From contig NZ_CP120683.1 of NCBI RefSeq assembly GCF_030506325.1, forward strand, positions 4,043,001-4,107,000: 64,000 bases of DNA, written 5' to 3'. Source of the DNA: Tunicatimonas pelagia (GTDB taxonomy: Bacteria > Bacteroidota > Bacteroidia > Cytophagales > Cyclobacteriaceae). Position numbers and translations under genes: made by a program. Positions 25,661 through 33,256 of the stretch are shown here, piece by piece. Position 1 is the stretch's first letter; every line of letters starts with the position of its first letter. The notes below the pieces were generated by a model, which was not told the DNA's origin, ran no database searches, and saw only the letters and a program-made list of their open reading frames with translations.

Positions 25661-26743
25661 ATGGAATCAGATAAACTTAGCGAATACCGCCAACGTATTG
25701 ACCAACTTGATAGTCAACTTCTAGCCCTACTTAACGAACGGATGGAGGTAGTTAAGCAAGTTGGTGAGCTTAAGCGATCTAACAATAGTATTATCTACCG
25801 CCCCGAACGGGAAAAAGCCATTCTAGACCGTCTGAAAGGCCGGAATACTGGACTGTTACCCGAAACGGCCATTGATGCGATCTTTCTCGAGATATTTGCC
25901 GTAAGCCGTAATATTGAACTGCCAGAGCGGATTGCCTACCTGGGGCCTAACGGTAGTTTTACCCATCAGGCTGCCGAAAGCAGGTTTGGAGCCATGAGCG
26001 AGTATATGCCCGTGAGCAGCATTCGGGCAGTGTTTAAATCGGTGGCTGCCGAAATCACTCGCTTTGGAGTAGTACCTGTAGAAAATAACCAACAAGGTTT
26101 AGTACCCGAAACCGCCGATTGTTTAGCAGAGTATAATGTGCAAATTGTGGCTGAGCTGCCAATGGATGTACACTTTGCTTTTGTCAGTCGGGCTAATAAG
26201 TTGTCTGAGGTTCGCAAAATTTATTCCAAGGATATTGCCTTTCGTCAGTGTAGCAAGTTTATTGATGAGGTAGTAAACGACAGTACAGTAGAGTTGATTC
26301 CGGTAGAGTCTACCTCTAAAGCAGCCCGGTTAGCCGAGCAGGAGGCTGATAGTGCCGCAATTTGCTCTCGTATTGCCGCACAAGAGTATCAGGTACCTAT
26401 TTTGTTTGAGAATGTAGAAACCTCAGGTGACAATCAAACCCGCTTTTTTATCATCAGTAAGTTATTTGCCAATCAGCCCAGCGGATCGGATAAAACATCG
26501 GTACTGGTGAAGTTACCGCACTCGGATGAACCCGGTATTTTAGCTGATTTTTTGCAGGCGTTCAACCAAGCCAATATTAACCTAACCAAAATTGAAAGCC
26601 GCCCCGCCAAACGAGGCAAAACGTTTACGTACTGGTTTTTTATTGATTTTGAAGGCCACTGGCTAGATGAAAATATCCAGCATATTGTAAACCAGTACAA
26701 AGAAGAAATAAAGTGGCTCGGTAGCTACGTACGGTTAATATAA
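25661..26743 (+). CDS. pheA: Bifunctional chorismate mutase / prephenate dehydratase
   Basis: 360 residues. The first 85 are an AroQ chorismate mutase (LSEYRQRIDQLDSQLLALLNERMEVVKQVGELK). Prephenate dehydratase follows from about 92 (RIAYLGPNGSFTHQAAESRF ... FGVVPVENNQQGLVPETADCL ... GDNQTRFFIISK), then an ACT domain (SVLVKLPHSDEPGILADFLQAF, ESRPAKRGKTFTYWFFIDFEG) for phenylalanine feedback. It produces phenylpyruvate. In the VPVENNQQG motif many dehydratases have PVENS.EG; the change may be neutral. Confidence 0.95.
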   Translation: MESDKLSEYRQRIDQLDSQLLALLNERMEVVKQVGELKRSNNSIIYRPEREKAILDRLKGRNTGLLPETAIDAIFLEIFAVSRNIELPERIAYLGPNGSFTHQAAESRFGAMSEYMPVSSIRAVFKSVAAEITRFGVVPVENNQQGLVPETADCLAEYNVQIVAELPMDVHFAFVSRANKLSEVRKIYSKDIAFRQCSKFIDEVVNDSTVELIPVESTSKAARLAEQEADSAAICSRIAAQEYQVPILFENVETSGDNQTRFFIISKLFANQPSGSDKTSVLVKLPHSDEPGILADFLQAFNQANINLTKIESRPAKRGKTFTYWFFIDFEGHWLDENIQHIVNQYKEEIKWLGSYVRLI

Positions 26744-26755
26744 GCTGAACAATCT

Positions 26756-26797
26756 AAACGCTCTTGGCGTTTGAAGGTAGACCCTATTGAACCTTCA
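26756..26797 (+). promoter_or_regulatory. Two adjoining hairpins between pheA and hemH
   Basis: AAACGC-TCTTG-GCGTTT (26756-26772) is a perfect 6-bp stem; TGAAGGT (26772-26778) pairs with ACCTTCA (26791-26797). The two share one base and end 5 bases before the hemH ATG. No T-run follows, so a UTR structure or a small dispersed repeat is more likely than a terminator. Confidence 0.35.
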
Positions 26798-26802
26798 TAT
26801 TT

Positions 26803-27918
26803 ATGAATAAGAGTAACAGCAAAATCGGAGTATTACTAGTCAACCTAGGTACGCCGGATAGCCCAAAAACGGGCGATGTGCGTCGCTACCTGCGCGAATT
26901 TTTAATGGACAAGCGAGTAGTAGATTATCCGCTGATTCCTCGGTGGATGCTGGTTAATCTGATTATTGCTCCGTTCCGTGCTCCCAAATCTGCCAAAGAA
27001 TATCGTAAGCTGTGGGAAGACCGCGGGTCGCCGCTCAAATTTTATGGGGAAGATGTGCGTGATCTGCTGCAAGAATCTCTAAGTGATGAGTACATTGTAA
27101 AACTGGCCATGCGCTATCAAAGCCCCAGTATTCAGCAAGGGTTAGACGAGTTACAGAAAGCAAATGTTCGCCACATCATTTGTATTCCACTATTTCCGCA
27201 GTACGCTTCAGCTACTTCTGGCTCGGTCATCGACAAAGTGATGGAGGTCGTCAAAACCTGGCAGATTATTCCATCAGTTAATTTTGTTAGTCACTTTCCC
27301 GATCATCCGTTATTTATTGAGGCTCACCTAGAGCGTGCCCGCGAACAGTTGGATAAGCAAGAGTTTGAGCACGTTCTCTTCAGCTACCACGGAATACCCG
27401 TTAGCCAAATTAAGAAAGGATCGCAAGATAATTACTGTAAGGTGGGTGACTGCTGCAATAGCTTTCACAAGAAAAATCAGTTTTGCTACCGAGCGCAGTG
27501 CTTCCAAACCTCTCGGGTACTCGCTGAGAAGTTGAATATTCCGCCCGAGAAATATACCGTTTCTTTCCAATCACGTTTAGGGCCGGTACCCTGGATTCGT
27601 CCGTACACGGATGAGGTTTTAGAAGAGTTAGCCGAAAAAGGTATTAAGAAGGTATTGGCATTCTCCCCCGCCTTTGTGGCTGATTGCCTGGAAACTACTT
27701 TAGAAGTAGGCGAAGAATATAAAGACGATTTTCTGGAAGCGGGAGGCGAAGTATGGCAATTGGTAGAAAGTCTTAATGACCACCCTAAATGGATTGCCTG
27801 CTTGAAAGATTTAGTACTGCAAAATACTGCCGATGGGCGTAATGCTCAGGCTACCGCAAGTCAGATGGAAACAAATTTTGAGAATGAAGTAGCTCCTTCA
27901 GTTAACCAGGTATCCTAG
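26803..27918 (+). CDS. hemH: Ferrochelatase
   Basis: 371 residues. It opens KIGVLLVNLGTPDSPKTGDVRRYLREFL, with RGSPLKFY, IPLFPQYASATSGSV, the metal-site histidine in FSYHGIPVSQIKKG, and LAFSPAFVADCLETTLEVGEEY with its acidic residues. It inserts Fe(II) into protoporphyrin IX. A cysteine-rich loop (CKVGDCC ... FCYRAQC) after HGIP is longer than in E. coli and might hold a cluster; such loops occur in other Bacteroidetes. About 30 C-terminal residues look disordered. pheA lies 60 bp upstream on the same strand. Confidence 0.95.
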   Translation: MNKSNSKIGVLLVNLGTPDSPKTGDVRRYLREFLMDKRVVDYPLIPRWMLVNLIIAPFRAPKSAKEYRKLWEDRGSPLKFYGEDVRDLLQESLSDEYIVKLAMRYQSPSIQQGLDELQKANVRHIICIPLFPQYASATSGSVIDKVMEVVKTWQIIPSVNFVSHFPDHPLFIEAHLERAREQLDKQEFEHVLFSYHGIPVSQIKKGSQDNYCKVGDCCNSFHKKNQFCYRAQCFQTSRVLAEKLNIPPEKYTVSFQSRLGPVPWIRPYTDEVLEELAEKGIKKVLAFSPAFVADCLETTLEVGEEYKDDFLEAGGEVWQLVESLNDHPKWIACLKDLVLQNTADGRNAQATASQMETNFENEVAPSVNQVS

Positions 27919-27931
27919 CTGCTTTCTTTTG

Positions 27932-29464
27932 TTATTCTGAGGAAGAAGTTGATTCTACCCGGTAAATTACCCAATCGTCTAGTTTAATAGATTTATTAAA
28001 ATAGTTACGTACCCGGTCTACTAAGCTCATTGATGCGGTGGTTTGGTAGCTGAGTTCAGGAAACAAAGGGGAGAGTTGCTCGGGAGTATCCGAAATATCA
28101 CGCCCTCGCTTGTGCATAATTACTACGTAGTTGGGAAATTGCTCGGGTGGTAAGTTACGCAAGCTATCTTGCATTAGATTGATATCATCACCTTTATTGA
28201 AATCATACACCGGAACCTCTTTTTCTAAATAGAACAGCGGGGCGGGTTTGAGAACTTCTCGGTGCAGGTCTACCAACATAATAGCCTGAACATCCCCTTG
28301 TTCAGCCAAATAACGCATCCCTTCAATTCTGGCCTGTTTGTTATAATAACTAGAGTATATTACTACCATAATTAAGTTAACAATCCAGAAGAAAACCCAG
28401 CTTCCCCGCCGAAAAGCCTGGTACTGTTGCCACTTTGGACTGTTAGCTAGAAACTGTTTCCAGCCTAAATACCCGAAAACGAGAAGGTGGGGTATGATGG
28501 TAAATATAAATCGCTCTTGCTTATTAGGAAAAATGGAGTGAAATAGCAGAAAGATGAAAACTCCTAACCAAACCGGAAAATGTATTTTATAGCTACTGAA
28601 AAAGCCGAACAGGAGAAAAAAGCTAACAGGCGGAATAAACACACCAAGCAAGATTAGTAAATATGTATACCACGGCTCAGAAAAATAGGAAGTGGAATTG
28701 ATTATGTTGTAGTCTATGTAATACCATACCTTACCGAAAGGAACACCAGTAGCTAACCAATCGCCTACTCCGTGTAGCAAAATGATAGGCACGAGCGTAC
28801 TAAGTGCTAGAATAACGGTGATTCGCCATTGCCTAGTAAATAGATAACCTAACCCTACCCCTCCTGCAAAAAATAAGGTCTGATAGCGGAAGGAAAAACA
28901 TATTCCAAATAAAATACCTACCCAAAATAGTATAGAAGACAACTTTTCTTTCCGCTCATACTGTATTAACCAGTACGAGGCTATCATCAATAGAGGAATA
29001 GGCACTGCCTCCACTAAATTTCTGACTGAAATTTGAGGAAGCATCCAAAAAGTGGCGAGTAGTAACCCCACAAAGTTAGCATGATTTTGAGTAGCGAGCA
29101 GCTTTGTCAGACGGTAACCATACACAACAACTAGTAAAGAAAAGATCGCGTGTAATAGTCTGCTTACCAGCATTTTAACCATAGGGTTATCAATCCCGAT
29201 AGTTTCTAGGCTTAGAAATAATACATAGTGCAATCCAGGATACAATAAACTCCGCCCACTGGTATTTTCTTCGTAATTATCAACAATCCAGTTATTAGAA
29301 TCTTGTCCTTGTACCCAACCTTGAGCGGGCTTTATTACTAAAAAGTGATCGTCTTCGTAGCCATAGCCACCAGCAAAGATTACAGCAATCAGCCGAACGA
29401 TTATAGCTGAGCATATAATCACCAACCAAGGTTTCTCTTCCCAGAGCAGTAATAAATGATTCAT
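27932..29464 (-). CDS. GT22-like (Alg9/PIG-B type) membrane glycosyltransferase
   Basis: 510 residues from the ATG at 29464, which overlaps the TGA of gtrA (ATGA). Ten or more membrane spans. GYEDDHFLVIKPAQG at the start of the first loop supplies the acidic pair of GT-C enzymes. FPNKQERFIFTIIPHLLVFG matches the H/NKxERF-I-P signature of the GT22 mannosyltransferase group (Alg9, Alg12, PIG-B), and SGRSLLYPGLHYVLF has the R-S...P pattern. Likely transfers a sugar from a polyprenyl carrier to a cell-surface glycan. Family assignment is by motif only. Confidence 0.72.
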   Translation of the reverse strand: MNHLLLLWEEKPWLVIICSAIIVRLIAVIFAGGYGYEDDHFLVIKPAQGWVQGQDSNNWIVDNYEENTSGRSLLYPGLHYVLFLSLETIGIDNPMVKMLVSRLLHAIFSLLVVVYGYRLTKLLATQNHANFVGLLLATFWMLPQISVRNLVEAVPIPLLMIASYWLIQYERKEKLSSILFWVGILFGICFSFRYQTLFFAGGVGLGYLFTRQWRITVILALSTLVPIILLHGVGDWLATGVPFGKVWYYIDYNIINSTSYFSEPWYTYLLILLGVFIPPVSFFLLFGFFSSYKIHFPVWLGVFIFLLFHSIFPNKQERFIFTIIPHLLVFGYLGWKQFLANSPKWQQYQAFRRGSWVFFWIVNLIMVVIYSSYYNKQARIEGMRYLAEQGDVQAIMLVDLHREVLKPAPLFYLEKEVPVYDFNKGDDINLMQDSLRNLPPEQFPNYVVIMHKRGRDISDTPEQLSPLFPELSYQTTASMSLVDRVRNYFNKSIKLDDWVIYRVESTSSSE

Positions 29465-29877
29465 GCGGAATACGTAAAAGTGTAGTAGTAGTTTGCTAAG
29501 AAATTCCAAATTACCACTATGGCGATGGATATTCCTTTAGAGAAGTAGAAGTTGAGTTGCCCTCGGCCAGCTAGGTAATAAACTATGATGTGATTAAAGG
29601 CTAGGCCCACGGTTGATATAACTAAAAACTTACTGTACTGCTGAAAAATGGCTGGATCAGTGCTGGCAAAAGTCCAGTACCGATTGAGCGCAAAATTGCT
29701 CGAAGCAGCTAGGGCAAACCCTATCCCGTTGGCTAGGTATTTATTTATTTCTACTCGTTCCTTGAGTAGATAAGTCGCCGCAAAGTCCACGATCAATCCA
29801 CTTGCGCCAACCAGGCCAAATTTAATAAACTTGAAAAATAAAGCCTCACTAATTAGCTCAGAGGGAATCTCTACCAT
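29461..29877 (-). CDS. GtrA-family membrane protein
   Basis: 138 residues from the ATG at 29877; an ATG ten codons upstream is possible. GtrA pattern: FFKFIKFGLVGASGLIVDFAATYLL, YLANGIGFALAASSNFALNRYWTF, KFLVISTVGLAFNHIIVYYL and ISIAIVVIWNFLANYYYTF, four membrane helices. GtrA proteins flip polyprenyl-linked sugars or aid surface polysaccharide synthesis. Its stop codon overlaps the start of the GT22-like gene, so the two are translationally coupled and surely work together. Confidence 0.88.
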   Translation of the reverse strand: MVEIPSELISEALFFKFIKFGLVGASGLIVDFAATYLLKERVEINKYLANGIGFALAASSNFALNRYWTFASTDPAIFQQYSKFLVISTVGLAFNHIIVYYLAGRGQLNFYFSKGISIAIVVIWNFLANYYYTFTYSA

Positions 29878-29992
29878 TAGGGTGTAAAGTAAATTTTTAT
29901 GCAGCAAAGAAAAATATTATCAACTCATATTCAAAAGCTTATTGTAATATAAATAAGCAGGGTTTGACCATATTCTTTTGTAATTTCACTGT

Positions 29993-30298
29993 ATGATTCT
30001 ATACAATGTAACCGTTAATGTTGAGCAAGCGATTGAGAAAGAATGGCTCCAGTGGATGCAAAATGAGCATATGCTGGATGTTATCAACACCGGATTATTC
30101 CAGACAGCTAAGGTTTTTCGTCTCCTAAACGTAGAGCAATCCGAAGGTACTAGCACCTACGCGGTTCAGTACTTCGCCAAGAGCAGAGAAGACTACCAAA
30201 CCTACGAACGCGACCATGCCGATGCCCTGCGCCAAGAGTCAACTCTTCGTTTCGGTAACCGCACTGTGGCTTTCCGCACCTTGATGGAGGAAGTTTGA
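29993..30298 (+). CDS. DUF4286 family protein
   Basis: 101 residues, with the DUF4286 pattern: ILYNVTVNVEQAIEKEWLQWMQNEHMLDVINTGLF, AVQYFAKSREDYQTYERDHADALRQE, then RFGNRTVAFRTLMEEV. These are small ferredoxin-like (dimeric alpha-beta barrel type) proteins common in Bacteroidetes with no assigned role. Divergent from gtrA and followed by repeat-containing spacer. Confidence 0.87.
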   Translation: MILYNVTVNVEQAIEKEWLQWMQNEHMLDVINTGLFQTAKVFRLLNVEQSEGTSTYAVQYFAKSREDYQTYERDHADALRQESTLRFGNRTVAFRTLMEEV

Positions 30299-30624
30299 AT
30301 CAATTAACAATGTACAATGTACAGTGAACAATTGATAATGGATAGTTGAAAGTTGATAAGGATTGATGAGTGAGCACTAAGACAACAACATATTATATCT
30401 TCCCCCCCGCGTCGCGTAGGCTTTTTCAAAGGGGGATAGGGGGATTTCCAGTATTTATATTCCCTATTCATCTAAGTAGCTATCGTCAATTTTGTTTTGT
30501 CCTACTGTTTTATGGTTCTAGTAGCTAATCGTTCAACTACTCTTTCATACTTTCATTCAATAATTCACTCGCTCTGGCGTTCAAGTATTCGTTCGATCAC
30601 TAGTTAAAGGGCGAATAGTAAACC
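30299..30624. repeat. 326-bp spacer with dispersed repeat fragments
   Basis: Two repeat-like pieces are visible. From 30301, short AT-rich words recur (CAATGTACAATGTACAGTG, ATGGATAGTTGAAAGTTGAT); inverted or direct relatives appear at 31491-31530 and at about 32016-32042, on the other side of the metallophosphoesterase and acetyltransferase genes. From 30399 to 30450 a C-run followed by GGGGGATAGGGGGATTT can pair imperfectly. No ORF. Fits dispersed, non-coding repeats. Confidence 0.45.
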
Positions 30625-31464
30625 ATGAAAAGACGTCAGTTTATTCAAGGAGTATCCGGGCTTGCCGGGTTGAGTGCATTAGCGGGGCTTTATACCTGGC
30701 AAATTGAGCCATTTTGGCTAGAATTTGTGAAAAAGAAAATGCCTATCCGAAATCTTCCTAATGATTTGGTAGGTAAAACGTTAATGCAAGTCAGCGATAT
30801 TCACGTTGGTAATCGGTTTGACTGGCAATTTCTCATAGATTCTTTCCAAAAAGCGCAGAAGCTAAATCCTGATTTTGTCGTGTACACTGGCGACTACGTT
30901 AGCTACGAAAATGAGCAGCAAGTAGATCAATTACAAAAAGTGCTCAAACACGCCCTCACCGGAACCATCGGAACGTTTGGCGTACTAGGCAACCACGACT
31001 ACGGTGATTTTTGGGCTGAAGATAATGTGGCAGATGCTATTACTGATGTTTTACAGCAAGCAGGTATCACAGTACTCAGAAATGAACAACGTATTGTCGA
31101 TGGTTTGAATTTTATCGGCCTGGATGATTTTTGGGGCACGAATTTTCAACCCGACCGAGTGATGGCAAAGCACGACCAGCAACAAGCCAGTGTAGTACTT
31201 TGTCATAACCCGGATGTCTGCGATTTAGATATCTGGAACGGCTACCAGGGCTGGATCCTATCGGGACATACCCACGGCGGGCAGTGCAAACCACCCTTTT
31301 TACCTCCACCCATGTTGCCCGTAAAGAACCGAGAATATACGGCGGGTGAAATTGACTTGAACGACGGTAGAACGCTCTACATCAATCGGGCGTTAGGTCA
31401 CCTTTGGCAAGTTCGGTTCAACGTAAGACCGGAGATTACGGTTTTTGAGCTGAGTAAAACCTGA
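30625..31464 (+). CDS. Tat-exported metallophosphoesterase (YaeI/YkuE-like)
   Basis: 279 residues. The leader KRRQFIQGVSGLAGLSALAGLY is a twin-arginine signal. The calcineurin-like motifs are complete: DIHVGN, TGDYVSY, LGNHDYGDF, LCHNPD and SGHTHGGQ, so two metal ions are bound. Close relatives (YaeI, YkuE) are membrane- or wall-associated phosphoesterases, some acting on lipid A precursors or UDP-linked compounds. The loop between the fourth and fifth motifs (KPPFLPPPMLPVKN) is typical of this subgroup. Spacers on both sides carry repeat words. Confidence 0.87.
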   Translation: MKRRQFIQGVSGLAGLSALAGLYTWQIEPFWLEFVKKKMPIRNLPNDLVGKTLMQVSDIHVGNRFDWQFLIDSFQKAQKLNPDFVVYTGDYVSYENEQQVDQLQKVLKHALTGTIGTFGVLGNHDYGDFWAEDNVADAITDVLQQAGITVLRNEQRIVDGLNFIGLDDFWGTNFQPDRVMAKHDQQQASVVLCHNPDVCDLDIWNGYQGWILSGHTHGGQCKPPFLPPPMLPVKNREYTAGEIDLNDGRTLYINRALGHLWQVRFNVRPEITVFELSKT

Positions 31465-31522
31465 CCGAAATACTGGCAGGATTTACATTAGGAATCAATT
31501 ATACATTACTAACTGTTCACTG

Positions 31523-31999
31523 TTAATTGTATTTCTGAATTTGATCTTTTACCAGTCGACAAGTTAACCATTCCGATAGCACCGAGGCTCCTAAGGATTT
31601 GTAGAACTCGATAGCGGGAGTGTTCCAGTCCAATACCTGCCAAACCACTCGTCGGGCATCCTCATCTTTGGCTTTCTGAATAATCCGGTCAAGCAGTTGC
31701 TTACCGATACCCTGCCCTCGGTAGGCTTCGGTAACGATGAGGTCTTCCAAATAAATACATTTTCCTTTCCAGGTAGAGTAGCTGTAGAAATACAGAGCTA
31801 GCCCGACTATCTTGTCTTGCTCAGTATCTTCTGCAACAAAGAAGTCAAAGACAGGCTTTTCGCCGAAGCCGTCTTGCTCTAGTTCTTCTAGGGTGATTTC
31901 TACCTCCTGTGGCTCCCGCTCAAATTCAGCTAGTTCTTTAATAAGTTGGAGGACGTGGGGTAAATCTTCTTTCATTCCGTCGCGTAGGTGAATAGGCAT
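31523..31999 (-). CDS. GNAT acetyltransferase, diamine acetyltransferase-like
   Basis: 158 residues. It opens IHLRDGMKEDLPHVLQLIKELAEFE as in the SAT1/SAT2 group, with YFYSYSTWKGKCIYLEDLIV, the acetyl-CoA loop YRGQGIGKQLLDRII and the end DWNTPAIEFYKSLGA. This order (Y-S-T-W-x-G-x-x-I-Y-L-E-D-L) is characteristic of thialysine or spermidine acetyltransferases. It would acetylate a small amine. Stand-alone. Confidence 0.87.
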   Translation of the reverse strand: MPIHLRDGMKEDLPHVLQLIKELAEFEREPQEVEITLEELEQDGFGEKPVFDFFVAEDTEQDKIVGLALYFYSYSTWKGKCIYLEDLIVTEAYRGQGIGKQLLDRIIQKAKDEDARRVVWQVLDWNTPAIEFYKSLGASVLSEWLTCRLVKDQIQKYN

Positions 32000-32076
32000 A
32001 GGTTTCTTAGTTGAAAATTAAGAATGGATAGTTGATAGCTGATTCCGGGGTTGACAATAATAGCTTAAAAGAATTT

Positions 32077-32601
32077 CTATTCGCTTTCGGCTTTAGTGTA
32101 ATCGTCAATTTCGCTATTGATCTGGATACTAGTACTGCTGACAATATTTCCTTGTAGTACCTGCTGAATTTTCTTCATTTTCCCCATCACCTTGCTTTTG
32201 CTATCGTCACTTAACAGATGAACATCTTCGTCATTAAAGCGAATGTAGCCGTTGTACTCGATGCCGTATTTAGTCATAGTTGATACTCTTGAGTTTACCG
32301 CCTGCGTATAGGGATTCTCATTAATGTACATTCCAGTGATCGCATCAAAATGTTTTTTCTCTCCTTGCTTAAACCCGCTAATCCAAAGATAGTCGTGGTA
32401 TGTCTGCTTCACTAAATTGATCGTTAGCCGATAGCGAGCCGTAAATGTAGTGAAACCTGCCCAGATAAGCAGTAACCCTAGCCACCCCCACGGCCTAAAG
32501 TCTAGAATCAAAACTAGACCTAGAAAGAGTAACCCACCACCAAAGATCATCGCACCAAATGGAAAGTAGTAAGCAGTGGTGATATTGATTCGGGATTTCA
32601 T
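32077..32601 (-). CDS. Hypothetical membrane protein (2 TM, PH-like)
   Basis: 174 residues from the ATG at 32601; an earlier in-frame ATG at 32637 would overlap the DUF2442 stop. Two membrane segments, around 12-30 and 35-55 (MIFGGGLLFLGLVLILDF, GWLGLLLIWAGFTTFTA), are followed by a soluble part YRLTINLVKQTYHDYLWI and IRFNDEDVHLLSDDSKSKVMGKMKKIQQV. The alternating strands resemble bacterial PH-like domains, without certainty. It begins 28 bases after the DUF2442 gene, so the three leftward genes (DUF4160, DUF2442, this) may be one transcript. Confidence 0.58.
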   Translation of the reverse strand: MKSRINITTAYYFPFGAMIFGGGLLFLGLVLILDFRPWGWLGLLLIWAGFTTFTARYRLTINLVKQTYHDYLWISGFKQGEKKHFDAITGMYINENPYTQAVNSRVSTMTKYGIEYNGYIRFNDEDVHLLSDDSKSKVMGKMKKIQQVLQGNIVSSTSIQINSEIDDYTKAESE

Positions 32602-32629
32602 CTCACGGTAGAGGACATATAAAGATAGT

Positions 32630-32950
32630 TCAAGCAACTAGAGGTTTGTCCATATGAGCTAGTTCATATTTCAGAAACCCGCGCAGACTCAAATCTTCGT
32701 CAATTTCTGACCAGAAAATACCAATACCATCGTTTTCAAAATTGAGCAATTGTTCTTCAGTAGCATTTGATAACCTCTCGAAATCTGATAATGGCCGTTT
32801 TAAGATTTTCTTATTATTCAATAACACTACGATCAAATCTAAGCTCTGATCAAACCATACCTGCTTTATCCGCAGACCTTCTTCAAATATCAGCTGATCT
32901 AGAGGATCATTGGCTCGTTTATTAGCAATTTTATTATCTGAAGTACTCAT
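32630..32950 (-). CDS. DUF2442 domain protein
   Basis: 106 residues. The DUF2442 core is visible: LRIKQVWFDQSLDLIVVLLNNKKILKRPLSDFERL, EEQLLNFENDGIGIFWSEIDEDLSLRGFL. The usual C-terminal continuation is short. DUF2442 genes very often follow DUF4160 genes and the pair is suspected to be a toxin-antitoxin-like module (inference from context, not shown). It overlaps the DUF4160 gene by 17 bases, in a different frame, so translation is coupled. Confidence 0.82.
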   Translation of the reverse strand: MSTSDNKIANKRANDPLDQLIFEEGLRIKQVWFDQSLDLIVVLLNNKKILKRPLSDFERLSNATEEQLLNFENDGIGIFWSEIDEDLSLRGFLKYELAHMDKPLVA

Positions 32951-33170
32951 ACCATGCTTCTGTTAATTGTTGCTGATGTTCGGCTATTGTTCGTTTAATC
33001 TGCTTCCGCTCCTGTTGGGTAAAGCCATAGGCATATTCTTCCTTTAGTTCTGGTTCTAACCACCACTTGCCACGCTCTCCTCCCTTTTTTATATGAATAT
33101 GACATGGTTCATTACCTTCATCAGAATAAAAGAAGAATCTGAAACCATTTATTAATAATACGGTTGGCAC
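32934..33170 (-). CDS. DUF4160 domain protein
   Basis: 78 residues. Full DUF4160 pattern: MPTVLLINGFRFFFYSDEGN, EPCHIHIKKGGERGKWWLEP, then a helix with QQERKQIKRTIAEHQQQLTEAW. The H-I-H and the G-R/G-K-W-L motif recur in the family. First of two overlapping genes with DUF2442. Role unproven; toxin-antitoxin-like behaviour has been suggested for such pairs by their co-occurrence. Confidence 0.85.
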   Translation of the reverse strand: MPTVLLINGFRFFFYSDEGNEPCHIHIKKGGERGKWWLEPELKEEYAYGFTQQERKQIKRTIAEHQQQLTEAWYEYFR

Positions 33171-33256
33171 AGTTATAAAGATAAAAATAATGTCTGCTCA
33201 AAGCAGGTTGCTATTATCGACTTTCCTCTGCATTCTAAAAAAGTCATAAAGCAGGC

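Noticed and set aside
30399-30450. Possible G-quadruplex or riboswitch in the C-run/G-run spacer
   Set aside because: Only two G-runs of five are close together and no conserved aptamer core can be made out; a dispersed repeat fragment is simpler.
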